This document shows positions 8,956 through 17,184 of a stretch of DNA of 64,000 nucleotides, one piece after another. The notes under the pieces were generated by a model. That model saw nothing but the letters and a program-made list of their open reading frames with translations. It was not told where the DNA came from and did no database searches. Location of the stretch: assembly GCA_038744685.1 (NCBI GenBank), contig JBCDMB010000003.1, positions 203,404 to 267,403 of the forward strand, written 5' to 3'. The DNA comes from Verrucomicrobiota bacterium (GTDB lineage: Bacteria > Verrucomicrobiota > Verrucomicrobiia > Opitutales > Puniceicoccaceae). Each line of letters opens with the position of its first letter. Position 1 is the first letter of the stretch. The position numbers and the translations under genes are program-made.

Positions 8956-9440
8956 TGGAACTAGATTCTTCTCAAAAGGAACTCGTCTCCCAGTGGGCGG
9001 CAAATGGTGACTCTTTGTCCGCTATTCAGGAAAAGCTGTCGTCGGAATTCGGGGTCAAAATGACCTACATGGAAGTTCGTTTCCTGGTCGAAGATCTCAA
9101 CGTTGAGCTGACAGATGATGAATCCACCGATCCGAAAGAGGATGGCGAAACTGAACCTTCAGCCGAAGAGAGTGCAGAAACCGTCGAACTCGAAGATGCT
9201 GGTTTCGACGGCGCTGCCGGATCTGGACGCGTTTCCGTTTCCGTTGATAAAATCACCCGGCCTGGAGCAGTAGTCAGCGGATCGGTTACTTTTTCAGACG
9301 CCAAATCTGCACAATGGATGCTCGATCAAATGGGCCAGCTCCGCCTTGTTCCCTCCGAAGAAGGTTACCAACCCAGCGAGGAGGATATACAGGCTTTTCA
9401 GGCGTCGCTCCAATCCGAACTGCAGAAACAGGGCTTTTAG
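8955..9440 (+). CDS. Unknown protein translationally coupled to dnaA
   Basis: I do not recognise this 161-residue protein. Residues 1-50 look helical and basic-acidic (SSQKELVSQWAANGDSLSAI), with a layout like a small helical DNA-binding or protein-binding module. Residues 53-85 are strongly acidic and probably unstructured. Residues 92-161 form a compact, probably beta-rich domain (GRVSVSVDKITRPGAVVSGS, then WMLDQMGQLRLVP). The ATG overlaps the last base of the dnaA stop, so translation is probably coupled and a role near replication initiation is conceivable. Nothing in the sequence proves that. Confidence 0.8.
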   Translation: MELDSSQKELVSQWAANGDSLSAIQEKLSSEFGVKMTYMEVRFLVEDLNVELTDDESTDPKEDGETEPSAEESAETVELEDAGFDGAAGSGRVSVSVDKITRPGAVVSGSVTFSDAKSAQWMLDQMGQLRLVPSEEGYQPSEEDIQAFQASLQSELQKQGF

Positions 9441-9534
9441 AGCATTCGCTGCAAACAAGCTTTAACCATAAGCAGGATCCTCCTCGGTTGCTGGCTTGAC
9501 TCCAGCTCTATTCCAACAAGGATCCCCATTCCCC

Positions 9535-9608
9535 GCGGGTATAGTTTAGTGGTAAAACCTCAGCCTTCCAAGCTGATGATGTCGGTTCGATTCCGTCTAC
9601 CCGCACCA
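9535..9608 (+). tRNA. tRNA-Gly (anticodon TCC)
   Basis: The acceptor stem GCGGGTA pairs with TACCCGC. The anticodon stem TCAGC/GCTGA encloses loop CTTCCAA with anticodon TCC, which reads GGA. The D-arm (GTTTAGTGGTAAAAC) and T-loop TTCGATT are present and CCA is encoded. Two oddities: the discriminator base is A rather than the usual bacterial U, and the T-stem has one T-T mismatch (GTCGG with CCGTC). Confidence 0.9.
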
Positions 9609-9647
9609 TCTTTTTCACGAGAACCCGATTGGGGGATCAGCATGGGG

Positions 9648-9726
<79 letters not shown>

Positions 9727-9865
9727 CGGGAAAACCGACAATCATCCCGCGCGGATTAATCGAGTCAAGTGAGTTCTTATTTGCCTCACAGAAAAAAACC
9801 TAGCGCGTCAATTACGCTTTAGATTCGCCTTTTCTAACTGATCCAAGCAAACTCCGGAGTCTGGT

Positions 9866-10897
9866 ATGCCTGAGGTTCTCAATGAAAACGCAATTACCGA
9901 CTCCGAGGGAGCGAGGCGACGGCGTCTAGTTGGCCCGCTCTTCCTCGCGATCGTCATTCAGGTCCTTCTGGTAGCGATGACGCTTTTCGTAGTTGTTCTC
10001 GTCCCATCGGCACGGGAAGACCCAAAATTTGTCGCCAAAAAGACGATCTACCTTCCCCAAAGAGAGCTACAGCACAAAATGGCGGTAGCTGAGTTTCAGC
10101 AATCGGCTCCTTCACCCATGCAAATGGAGAAAATCCAGGTGGAGCGGCTGACTCCGGACAACCTCCCTCAATTACCTGCGCTACCGACAATGGAGTTCAC
10201 CCCCATCGTTCCCGACAACCCAAGCCCGATTGGAAACGCCATGTTCGGGAACTCCGGTCTTGGAGGAATGATGGATGGTCTCGTTGGTGAGGCTTCCTCA
10301 ATCTCTTTTCTAGGCATCAATGACTCTGTTAAACGAGTCGTGATTATTGTCGATGTGGCGACTTCTGTCTTCAATGCCGCTGAGTCCGCAGGATTCAGTA
10401 TGGAAGAGGTAAAGAACGAAACCATCTCACTGATCAACAAGCTAAACTCCAATACTCTCTTCAATGTGATCCTTCACCGGAGGACGTTTCTCGTCCTGCG
10501 CGACACAATGGTCACGGCAACGGTTTCAAACAAGGAAAGCGCCGTCCAATGGCTGATTGAGAAATTTCCCTCCGATGCATCAGCTTCTCTTAGCGGAGCG
10601 GTTTCAGGGCCCAACGGCACGTCCGGTATTATTCCCATCCTCGGCAGAGCTTTCGACATGAATCCCGATAGTATTTTCCTGATTTCCGATGGAGGTTACT
10701 TTGATCAAGCGAACCGAGCCGTTCCTCTGCGAGAGGTCCTTGATTTGATCGGCGATCGTCAGGACCAGATGGAGGAAGAGGTTCGGATTCACACGGTGCG
10801 TTTTCCAGATCCAAGAAATATCGACGACGATAGAGTGGGCTCCGGTATGCGTTCGATCGCAGGAAGAAACAACGGGAAGTACCGCACGTTTGACTAG
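9866..10897 (+). CDS. Membrane-anchored protein with degenerate VWA-like domain
   Basis: The 343-residue protein has one N-terminal membrane segment (residues about 22-48, LVGPLFLAIVIQVLLVAMTL), a proline-rich stretch (about 60-125), a Gly-rich link and a C-terminal domain resembling a von Willebrand A fold. VVIIVDVATSV stands where DxSxS metal-site residues are expected, and IFLISDGGYFD matches the second motif. The first motif reads D-V-A-T-S, so metal binding is doubtful. A GGAG ribosome site precedes the ATG. The stop overlaps the next GTG by one base, so it is coupled to the DUF374 acyltransferase gene. Topology places the VWA part in the periplasm; function unknown. Confidence 0.8.
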   Translation: MPEVLNENAITDSEGARRRRLVGPLFLAIVIQVLLVAMTLFVVVLVPSAREDPKFVAKKTIYLPQRELQHKMAVAEFQQSAPSPMQMEKIQVERLTPDNLPQLPALPTMEFTPIVPDNPSPIGNAMFGNSGLGGMMDGLVGEASSISFLGINDSVKRVVIIVDVATSVFNAAESAGFSMEEVKNETISLINKLNSNTLFNVILHRRTFLVLRDTMVTATVSNKESAVQWLIEKFPSDASASLSGAVSGPNGTSGIIPILGRAFDMNPDSIFLISDGGYFDQANRAVPLREVLDLIGDRQDQMEEEVRIHTVRFPDPRNIDDDRVGSGMRSIAGRNNGKYRTFD

Positions 10898-11613
10898 TGC
10901 CGCGGGGCGAACAAACGACTGCTCGCTACGGGAACACCGAAGTTCCTGTCTACGAACCGTCCTTTTTTCGAAAGTTACTGCTCTATCCCGCCTTCCTGTT
11001 GATCAAAATCTGGTCCCTTACCCTCCGTCTCGAGATCGATCAAAAGTCCCTCGATCTCGTTCGTTCGGTGAAAGAGCCCGCCCTTTTCCTTTTCTGGCAC
11101 AACCATATTTTTCTGGCAGTGATTGCGAAGAAGAAGTTTGCAAGGCCCTACAGGATGTCGGCAATCGCAAGCACCAGTAAAGACGGTGCTTGGCCCGCAG
11201 CGATTTTCCATATGCTTGGGACTACAATCGTGAGAGGATCCGCTCATACCCGTAGCTCAAGAGTCGCCCGCGAGATGTTGGCAGTCCACCGTTCCGGTGA
11301 GGATCTTTGCCTGACTCCAGACGGTTCTCGCGGCCCGATCTATTCCCTCCGTCCGGGAGCAGTGTTCTTCTCTCGGGAAGCGAGGTCCCCCCTTCTTCTT
11401 TTCAGTGCGACCTTCGAGAATGCGTGGCGAGTCAAGTCCTGGGACAGATTCTACCTTCCAAAACCGTTCAAACGGATAATCGTTCGAACCGATCTCGTTG
11501 AATTTTCTGAACTGGAGCAATATACGAATATGGAGTCTGCTCGAAGTTTCCTCGAAAAGAAACTCCTCGCGATTACCGAAGACCCTTTAGGGGTGCCTGC
11601 GGTAGAAGACTAG
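10897..11613 (+). CDS. DUF374 lysophospholipid acyltransferase-like protein
   Basis: The 238-residue protein resembles the DUF374 branch of lysophospholipid or lipid A acyltransferases. It has the FLFWHNHIFL segment near residue 67, GTTIVRGSAHTRS near 108 and LCLTPDGSRGPIYSLRPGAV near 138. These families transfer acyl chains to lipid acceptors at the inner membrane; an N-terminal hydrophobic stretch (LLLYPAFLLIKIWSL) fits membrane association. The GTG start overlaps the stop of the VWA-like gene. A late step in lipid A or phospholipid acylation is a reasonable guess, but the acceptor is not known. Confidence 0.75.
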   Translation: MPRGEQTTARYGNTEVPVYEPSFFRKLLLYPAFLLIKIWSLTLRLEIDQKSLDLVRSVKEPALFLFWHNHIFLAVIAKKKFARPYRMSAIASTSKDGAWPAAIFHMLGTTIVRGSAHTRSSRVAREMLAVHRSGEDLCLTPDGSRGPIYSLRPGAVFFSREARSPLLLFSATFENAWRVKSWDRFYLPKPFKRIIVRTDLVEFSELEQYTNMESARSFLEKKLLAITEDPLGVPAVED

Positions 11614-11733
11614 CACCGACTTCAGAAGGTTTAAAACCTGCTCGGCCCGGCTTTCTGGAACAGGAGCGAAACTGCACACGTGAAAAACCATTGCATCGCG
11701 AACACCATTTCGATTTTCTCCATCTCCAGCCAT

Positions 11734-12048
11734 ATGACGTCACCAGTTGCCGATCAATCTGAAGCGGGGAAGCCGGAAAGCTCAGCGAGCTTCTCTCTAA
11801 CCGTCTCCAACAAGATGGGGATTCACGCTCGTCCGGCAGCTATGATCGTTCGCATCGCCAATCGGTTCTCAGGGGATGTATGGGTGGAAAAAGATGGAGA
11901 AAAGGTGAACGGAAAAAGTATCATGGGCCTGATGATGCTGGCCGCAGGACCCGGTTCTGTTCTAAAATTTTCCACCGCTGGCGGTGACACCAGCACAATG
12001 AAATCTGAGATGACCGATCTCTTCGAAAAGAAATTCGAGGAGTCGTAG
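11734..12048 (+). CDS. ptsH: HPr phosphocarrier protein
   Basis: HPr carries phosphate on a histidine in the PTS and is regulated by HprK through a serine. From the ATG at 11734 the product is 104 residues with an N-terminal tail of about 17 residues beyond the usual 85-90. The His site MGIHARPAA puts the histidine at residue 31, and the regulatory serine in GKSIMGLMML is residue 62, the same 31-residue spacing as His15 and Ser46 in Bacillus HPr. Both sites are intact, so it could act with hprK at 6 kb. An in-frame upstream ATG at 11680 is less likely. Confidence 0.92.
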   Translation: MTSPVADQSEAGKPESSASFSLTVSNKMGIHARPAAMIVRIANRFSGDVWVEKDGEKVNGKSIMGLMMLAAGPGSVLKFSTAGGDTSTMKSEMTDLFEKKFEES

Positions 12049-12058
12049 GAGCTGGAGC

Positions 12059-13117
12059 TCAAACCGAGTCCGGCCCAAGGGGTAGGAGCATTTGCTCGAG
12101 AACCGTCGCCCTTTCGCTGAATCTCACACCCAAACCGATGAGTCGGGCGCCTCTTGGTTTCCGCTGAAAAGCCTCCTTCCCAAGCGAAATGAAGCTCGGC
12201 AAATCCCACGGCATACCCGTTCGACTGACGGTCGTCTGAGAAAAGTCGGAAAACTTTACCTTCACAAAGGGCCCGGATATCCTCTCCCGGAGCTCCGGAC
12301 GCGTTTCCAAATCTGCCCAAAGTTCCTCATGTAGATCCTGAATGCGCTCCACCAACTCTGCCTCACTAGTCACCTCATCCGGAAAGGTTCTTTCATTGCT
12401 CAGAGATTTGCGGATTCGCGAGGGTTGAACCAACCGCTCGTCGATTCCCCGACACTGAAAGTAAAGATCAGAACCAAATCGCCCGAAGGTCAGCTCGAGT
12501 TCAGGGAGTTCAAACGCCTGAAGATCGCCGCACGTCTCGCAACCCATTTTCTGAAGTTTTTCCTCAGCTCTTTTTCCAACACCCCAAAGGCTCCGAACGG
12601 GAAGCTCTCTCATGAAGGAATCAATCCGGTTTGGCCGAATAACAAACTGCCCGTTCGGCTTTTTCCAATCGCTGGCGATCTTGGCGAGCAACTTGTTTGG
12701 TGCTACTCCAGCCGAGCTGGGAAGCCGAAACTCTTCCCGGATGCGCTCCCGGATCTCAGTAGCAACGTCAGTCGCCGGGCGATCAAGATGAGTCACATCC
12801 AGATAAGCCTCGTCCAAAGAAAGCGGCTCGACCAGCTCAGTGTAGGAACGAAAAATCGCTCGAATGCCGCTTGAAATCTCCTGGTATCGGTGAAACCGCG
12901 GCCGAACGAAAACCAAGTCTGGGCAACGTTCAACCGCTATGAAATTTGGCATCGCAGAGCGAACTCCGAAACCCCTCGCCCGGTAATTGCAGGTGCAGAC
13001 AACCCCTCTTCTACCGCCTCCACCAACCGCGAGAGGAATTTTGCGTAACTCCGGCCGGTCGCGCATCTCGACAGCTGCGTAGAAACAGTCCATGTCGATG
13101 TGGATGATTTTACGCAC
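12059..13117 (-). CDS. dinB: DNA polymerase IV (Y-family)
   Basis: DinB is an error-prone translesion polymerase. The 352-residue product has the catalytic IIHIDMDCFYAAVE near residue 4, the YRARGFGVRSAMP steric segment, and the acidic SLDEAYLDV motif near residue 101. Helix-hairpin-helix residues follow (LLAKIASDWKKPNG, then LWGVGKRAEEKLQKMG), with the little-finger domain at the end. It converges on ptsH. A perfect 12-base palindrome sits about 35 bases upstream of the start, a possible operator for damage control. Confidence 0.96.
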   Translation of the reverse strand: MRKIIHIDMDCFYAAVEMRDRPELRKIPLAVGGGGRRGVVCTCNYRARGFGVRSAMPNFIAVERCPDLVFVRPRFHRYQEISSGIRAIFRSYTELVEPLSLDEAYLDVTHLDRPATDVATEIRERIREEFRLPSSAGVAPNKLLAKIASDWKKPNGQFVIRPNRIDSFMRELPVRSLWGVGKRAEEKLQKMGCETCGDLQAFELPELELTFGRFGSDLYFQCRGIDERLVQPSRIRKSLSNERTFPDEVTSEAELVERIQDLHEELWADLETRPELRERISGPFVKVKFSDFSQTTVSRTGMPWDLPSFISLGKEAFQRKPRGARLIGLGVRFSERATVLEQMLLPLGPDSV

Positions 13118-13151
13118 CGTAACGGAGACCGAATCTGCAAGAAAACTACGG

Positions 13152-13189
13152 TTGCAGCTGCAAACGGGCTGCTAGCACCGAATTCGGTG
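13152..13189. promoter_or_regulatory. Two perfect palindromes upstream of dinB
   Basis: TTGCAGCTGCAA at 13152-13163 is a perfect 12-base palindrome, and CACCGAATTCGGTG at 13176-13189 is a perfect 14-base palindrome. Both lie between dinB and a small membrane-protein gene. The first is at -35 to -46 from the dinB start, a fitting place for a repressor such as LexA, but neither matches a LexA box I can name. Confidence 0.4.
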
Positions 13190-13272
13190 TAGGAATCGGT
13201 TTTGCGATCCCTTTCGTATTTCGTTGGGCCGATACACCTTCAGGAGCCTCTACAATCTTTGAAACCATCAAT

Positions 13273-13578
13273 CTAATCTCCTATCCAAAAGAGCGAAAGC
13301 GGTGAAAACTGATTCCACACTAGAAAGCCCATGTAGACTACCGCGATGCTGAGCATCAGCCATCCAACGGTCTGGGTAAACTCAGCATGATTTTTTCGCA
13401 CGCGACCATTGAAATACCGGACGTAGAGAGAATCCAAATTGGGGCCATCTTCATCGTAAATCACGAAACGAAACCCGAATCCAACCACTGCAATCAGCAA
13501 TCCGATTTCAAACACCAGAAAGATCAGCTCAGCATTCACGTACTTAAAAGAAAGCCCTAGTTTAACAGACTTCAGCAC
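13273..13578 (-). CDS. Small two-helix membrane protein, unknown
   Basis: The 101-residue product has two clear membrane segments (about residues 18-38, AELIFLVFEIGLLIAVVGFG, and 72-92) joined by a charged loop containing YDEDGPNLDSLYVRYFNGRV. I do not recognise the family. It is separated from dinB by about 155 bases and diverges from the AspT-type transporter gene. The composition and clean segment pattern suggest a real gene. Confidence 0.6.
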   Translation of the reverse strand: MLKSVKLGLSFKYVNAELIFLVFEIGLLIAVVGFGFRFVIYDEDGPNLDSLYVRYFNGRVRKNHAEFTQTVGWLMLSIAVVYMGFLVWNQFSPLSLFWIGD

Positions 13579-13649
13579 TTTATGACAAGACAGTCAGTCG
13601 CTTTCCCGATTGCATCCACAGGAGTCGCCGTCTACTGGATTGGGCGAGC

Positions 13650-15272
13650 ATGCCAGAAACCGGCTTTATCGAAACGACACTCGGAAATCCATATCTCCTG
13701 CTGTTTCTGCTTGTCGGCGCAGGGATGGCTCTTGGACGAATTTCCGTAGGAGGAATCACCCTGGGGACCTCAGGGGTCCTATTTTTTGCTCTGGCGGCTG
13801 GCCATTTCGGCTACTCTGTCCCGGAAGGGGCCGGAACCATCGGGTTACTGTTGTTCGCGTACTGCGTTGGCGTGGGAGCAGGCAACCGTTTTTTTTCCTC
13901 TTTGAAACGGGAGGGACTTTCCCTTCTGAAACTCTCTCTGGTCGTCGTTACCCTCGGTGCTGTAGTGACCTTGGTGGTAGGCTGGCTGTTCAATATCCCG
14001 GCCGATCTTGCCGGCGGTCTCTTTGCAGGAGCCCTCACTAGCACACCAGCCCTCGCAGCTGCAACCGAAGCGCTCGACACGGCAGGTAGGTCGAACCTTG
14101 TGGTCGGGTACGGAATTTCCTATCCGTTCGGAGTCATCGCGGTGGTTCTCTTCGTTCAGCTTCTTCCGCGGATTCTCAAAGTGGATCTCAAACGGGAAGA
14201 GCAGGCATCCCGGGAAGAAGAGAAAGAAGAAACCGTAGCAACCGTGCTGGTTCGCGTCACCAACCCAAACCTGGTTGGCAAACGCATATCCGATAGCGGT
14301 CTTACTGTTCTTGACTCGGTCAATGTTTCCCGGGTGATGCGGGGCACCCAACTGGTTCCACTGAGTTACGAAGATCAATTTCGCCTCGAACAAAAACTCT
14401 ATCTCGTCGGAAAAGGACGCGAACTACAGATCGCCGTTGATTACCTCGGAGAGGCTAGCAGCGAGCGGGTGCCTGATGGAGCGGGAAATGAGCGCCGGGT
14501 ACTTTTGGTGACCGGGAAGAACGTAGTCGGAAGGATCCTTCGGGAAATCGATCCTCTCCGGGAACATGGAGTCATCATTACCAGGGTGCGAAGGATGGAC
14601 TACGAGTTCGTAGCCTCCGGCACCACCCGGATCGAAAACGGAGATCAGATCACTGCTGTAGGCCCACCAGACAAACTGGCTGCGTTTGCCGAAACCGTAG
14701 GGCATCGCCCGCAAAGTCTGGGCGAGACCGATCTGATTTCTCTTACCATAGGCCTTTCACTCGGAATCCTCTTCGGAATGATTCCCTTCGCCCTTCCGGG
14801 ATCTGGATCCGTTACTCTCGGACTGGCTGGTGGACCGATTCTGGTAGGCCTCATTCTTGGCCATTTCGGACGAGTTGGCAGGCTCACTGGCTACATCCCA
14901 CGGCCTACCCGCCTTCTCCTTCAAGAGTTCGGCCTCGCTTTTTTCCTCGCGGCTGCAGGGATACAGGGAGGTGCCCAAATAGTGGATACTCTCGAAACCC
15001 AGGGATGGACCTTACTTTTTGCTGGGGCTCTGATCGTCCTGCTTCCTCTTTGCCTAGCGTTTTATCTCTGTCGACGCTTTCTCCGTCTCACCTTCCTACA
15101 AACTCTGGGAGGAACTTGCGGTGCCATGACCTCTACTCCGGCTCTGGGAGTGATCAGCTCCAAGACTGACTCCCCCATTCCAATCGTCAGCTATGCGACT
15201 GCCTATCCCGCAGCGTTGATTCTCATGACAGTTTTTGCAAAACTTTTGGTGACCTCGGCATTCGGCCTGTGA
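13650..15272 (+). CDS. AspT/YidE-type transporter with two RCK_C domains
   Basis: The 540-residue protein has the layout of the aspartate:alanine exchanger family (AspT, YidE, YbjL). Membrane segments occupy residues about 12-175, two soluble TrkA-C-like domains about 195-350 (TVATVLVRVTNPNLVGKRIS and VLLVTGKNVVGRILREIDPL), and another membrane half runs to the end. The duplicated SxxTSTPALAAAT and GAMTSTPALGV motifs are typical. Substrate is uncertain. Its stop overlaps the GTG of the downstream permease (GTGA), tying it to the Mla-like operon, an unusual partner. Confidence 0.85.
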   Translation: MPETGFIETTLGNPYLLLFLLVGAGMALGRISVGGITLGTSGVLFFALAAGHFGYSVPEGAGTIGLLLFAYCVGVGAGNRFFSSLKREGLSLLKLSLVVVTLGAVVTLVVGWLFNIPADLAGGLFAGALTSTPALAAATEALDTAGRSNLVVGYGISYPFGVIAVVLFVQLLPRILKVDLKREEQASREEEKEETVATVLVRVTNPNLVGKRISDSGLTVLDSVNVSRVMRGTQLVPLSYEDQFRLEQKLYLVGKGRELQIAVDYLGEASSERVPDGAGNERRVLLVTGKNVVGRILREIDPLREHGVIITRVRRMDYEFVASGTTRIENGDQITAVGPPDKLAAFAETVGHRPQSLGETDLISLTIGLSLGILFGMIPFALPGSGSVTLGLAGGPILVGLILGHFGRVGRLTGYIPRPTRLLLQEFGLAFFLAAAGIQGGAQIVDTLETQGWTLLFAGALIVLLPLCLAFYLCRRFLRLTFLQTLGGTCGAMTSTPALGVISSKTDSPIPIVSYATAYPAALILMTVFAKLLVTSAFGL

Positions 15273-16414
15273 GAGCAAGAGAAGACAGCTTACAAGACTC
15301 TCCACCCGTCTACTCGGTAGAAGATTCCGAAACCGCGCTGCGCATCCGCCTTTCCGGCTCTTTCACTATCCAGGGCTCACAGCCAGATCTACCTGACATT
15401 TCAAACCAAATCTCTACAGGCAGATCGGTGATCGTAGACGGTAGTTCCATTGAGTTGTGGGACAGTGCGCTCATTCTCCATTTAAAACGGTTGAGGAACT
15501 TGGTGACTCAAAAGAGTGGCGTGGTTAGGCTTGAAGGGTTCTCATCTTCCGTCGAAGCGCTTCTGGATCGGGCTGGCGAGAATGCGGGCGGCACCGATCT
15601 CGTCACTGAGACGGATAAGGAAGGTCCGATTGTTCGCCTCGGAGATTGGGGTCTTACTAACTGGAAAGGCTTTTCCTCCTTTTGTGTCTTTCTCGGGGAA
15701 ATGGCCCAAAGCCTTTCTCGATTCGTTCGGCGCAAGGCCATCTACCAGAGCGCAGATTTCCTCGCCCTTCTCTGGGAAACCACAGGGAGAGCGATCGGAA
15801 TTGTTTTTCTGATCAGCTTCCTCACTGGTCTGATCATGGCTTTTGTCGGTGCCATGCAACTCGTCCAGTTTGGTGCCGACGTGTTCATTGCTGACCTTGT
15901 TGCTCTCGCAATGTTCCGCGAGATGGGAGCCATGATGACGGGTATCATTATTGCTGGGAGAACTGGATCAGCATTTGCCGCGCAAATCGGCAGCATGAAA
16001 GCAAACGACGAGCTCAACGCACTCCAGACCATGGGTGTATCCCCTTTTGACTTTATCGTCCTGCCCAGATTTCTCGCTCTCGTCCTGATGATGCCCATAC
16101 TGGCTTTTCTAGCGAACCTCTCCGGAGTCTTTGGCGGACTTCTGGTCGCTACTGGTTTCTTCGATTTGACTACCGTTCAATACCTCGACCGCACCAGTAA
16201 CTCACTCGGCTGGGGTAGCTTCCTTTCGGGGACGGTAAAAAGCGTCTTTTTTGGTGGAATTATCGCGTTGACCGGCTGCTATCGGGGCATGGCAGCAGGT
16301 TCGAGTGCCGAGTCGGTTGGTCAGGCAGCAACCTCTGCAGTGGTCACTTCCATCATTTGGATCATCATCGCGGACGCACTCTTCGCGGTAGTTTTCAGCA
16401 TTTTCGGCATATGA
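15269..16414 (+). CDS. mlaE: MlaE-family lipid transport permease with N-terminal STAS-like domain
   Basis: The 381-residue protein is longer than plain MlaE (about 260). Residues 1-115 form a STAS-like domain (ALRIRLSGSFTIQG, SVIVDGSSIELWDSALILH), and residues about 150-381 are the permease, with MFREMGAMMTGIIIAGRTGS and the FVAQ-like EQ loop typical of MlaE. In MlaFEDB the STAS protein MlaB is separate and regulates the ATPase; here a similar domain is fused to the permease, a known variant. It overlaps its neighbours at both ends (GTGA, ATGA). It probably moves phospholipid between the membranes. Confidence 0.9.
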   Translation: MRAREDSLQDSPPVYSVEDSETALRIRLSGSFTIQGSQPDLPDISNQISTGRSVIVDGSSIELWDSALILHLKRLRNLVTQKSGVVRLEGFSSSVEALLDRAGENAGGTDLVTETDKEGPIVRLGDWGLTNWKGFSSFCVFLGEMAQSLSRFVRRKAIYQSADFLALLWETTGRAIGIVFLISFLTGLIMAFVGAMQLVQFGADVFIADLVALAMFREMGAMMTGIIIAGRTGSAFAAQIGSMKANDELNALQTMGVSPFDFIVLPRFLALVLMMPILAFLANLSGVFGGLLVATGFFDLTTVQYLDRTSNSLGWGSFLSGTVKSVFFGGIIALTGCYRGMAAGSSAESVGQAATSAVVTSIIWIIIADALFAVVFSIFGI

Positions 16415-17184
16415 GCGGAGAGAATCCAGCGATCCAAATGTCCGACCTGAACATCGGCTACGGCGGAAAGCCGATCATGCAAGGAATCAATCTGGAAATC
16501 GCCCGGGGAGAGATTTTCTTCATCATGGGAGGTAGCGGCTCAGGAAAAAGTACCCTCCTCAAGACCTTGATTGGCCTCATTCCTCCTGTTTCGGGAACCA
16601 TTCATTATGGAGACAAGCCCTTCTCTGATAACGATCCAACCACCCAAGCAGCCATTCTTCGGGATACTGGAGTTCTCTATCAAGGTGGTGCCCTTTTTAG
16701 CTCGATGACGCTACAGGAGAACGTCGCTTTGCCTCTTCGTATTCACACTAGTCTTTCCGAAAAGAACCTACTCGAAATTGCTGAGTACAAACTGAGTCTG
16801 GTTGGCCTCTCGAACGCTACGGCTAAGTTTCCCCATGAAATCAGTGGTGGTATGATGAAAAGGGCTGGTCTCGCGAGGGCACTTTCCCTCGATCCCTCTA
16901 TTCTCTTTTTCGACGAACCCTCTGCAGGGCTAGACCCTCTGACCTCCAGCCAGCTCGACGACACCATCCTGGAACTCAATAGCAGCCTCGGCACGACGAC
17001 CATCATCGTCTCCCACGAACTGGAGAGCATCTTCAGCATCGCAGACCGATGCGTTTTTCTAGATGCCGCCACCAAGAGGCAAATCGAGGTGGGAGATCCC
17101 AGAATCATGAAAACAGAATCGACCTACGCGGGAATCCGTGACTTCCTAAACCGCAAGAAGCCGGAATCGGCAAACGCATCATGA
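16411..17184 (+). CDS. mlaF: Mla-type lipid transport ATPase
   Basis: From the ATG overlapping the mlaE stop the product is 257 residues. It has Walker A GGSGSGKST near residue 40, the Q-loop in GVLYQGGALFSSM, the signature ISGGMMKRAGLAR near 142, Walker B ILFFDEPSAGLDP near 162 and switch His in IIVSHELESI. The MMKRAG signature and QGGALFSSMT segment are typical of MlaF rather than of solute-uptake ATPases. The stop overlaps the mlaD start (ATGA). It would drive lipid movement through the MlaE permease. Confidence 0.93.
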   Translation: MSGENPAIQMSDLNIGYGGKPIMQGINLEIARGEIFFIMGGSGSGKSTLLKTLIGLIPPVSGTIHYGDKPFSDNDPTTQAAILRDTGVLYQGGALFSSMTLQENVALPLRIHTSLSEKNLLEIAEYKLSLVGLSNATAKFPHEISGGMMKRAGLARALSLDPSILFFDEPSAGLDPLTSSQLDDTILELNSSLGTTTIIVSHELESIFSIADRCVFLDAATKRQIEVGDPRIMKTESTYAGIRDFLNRKKPESANAS

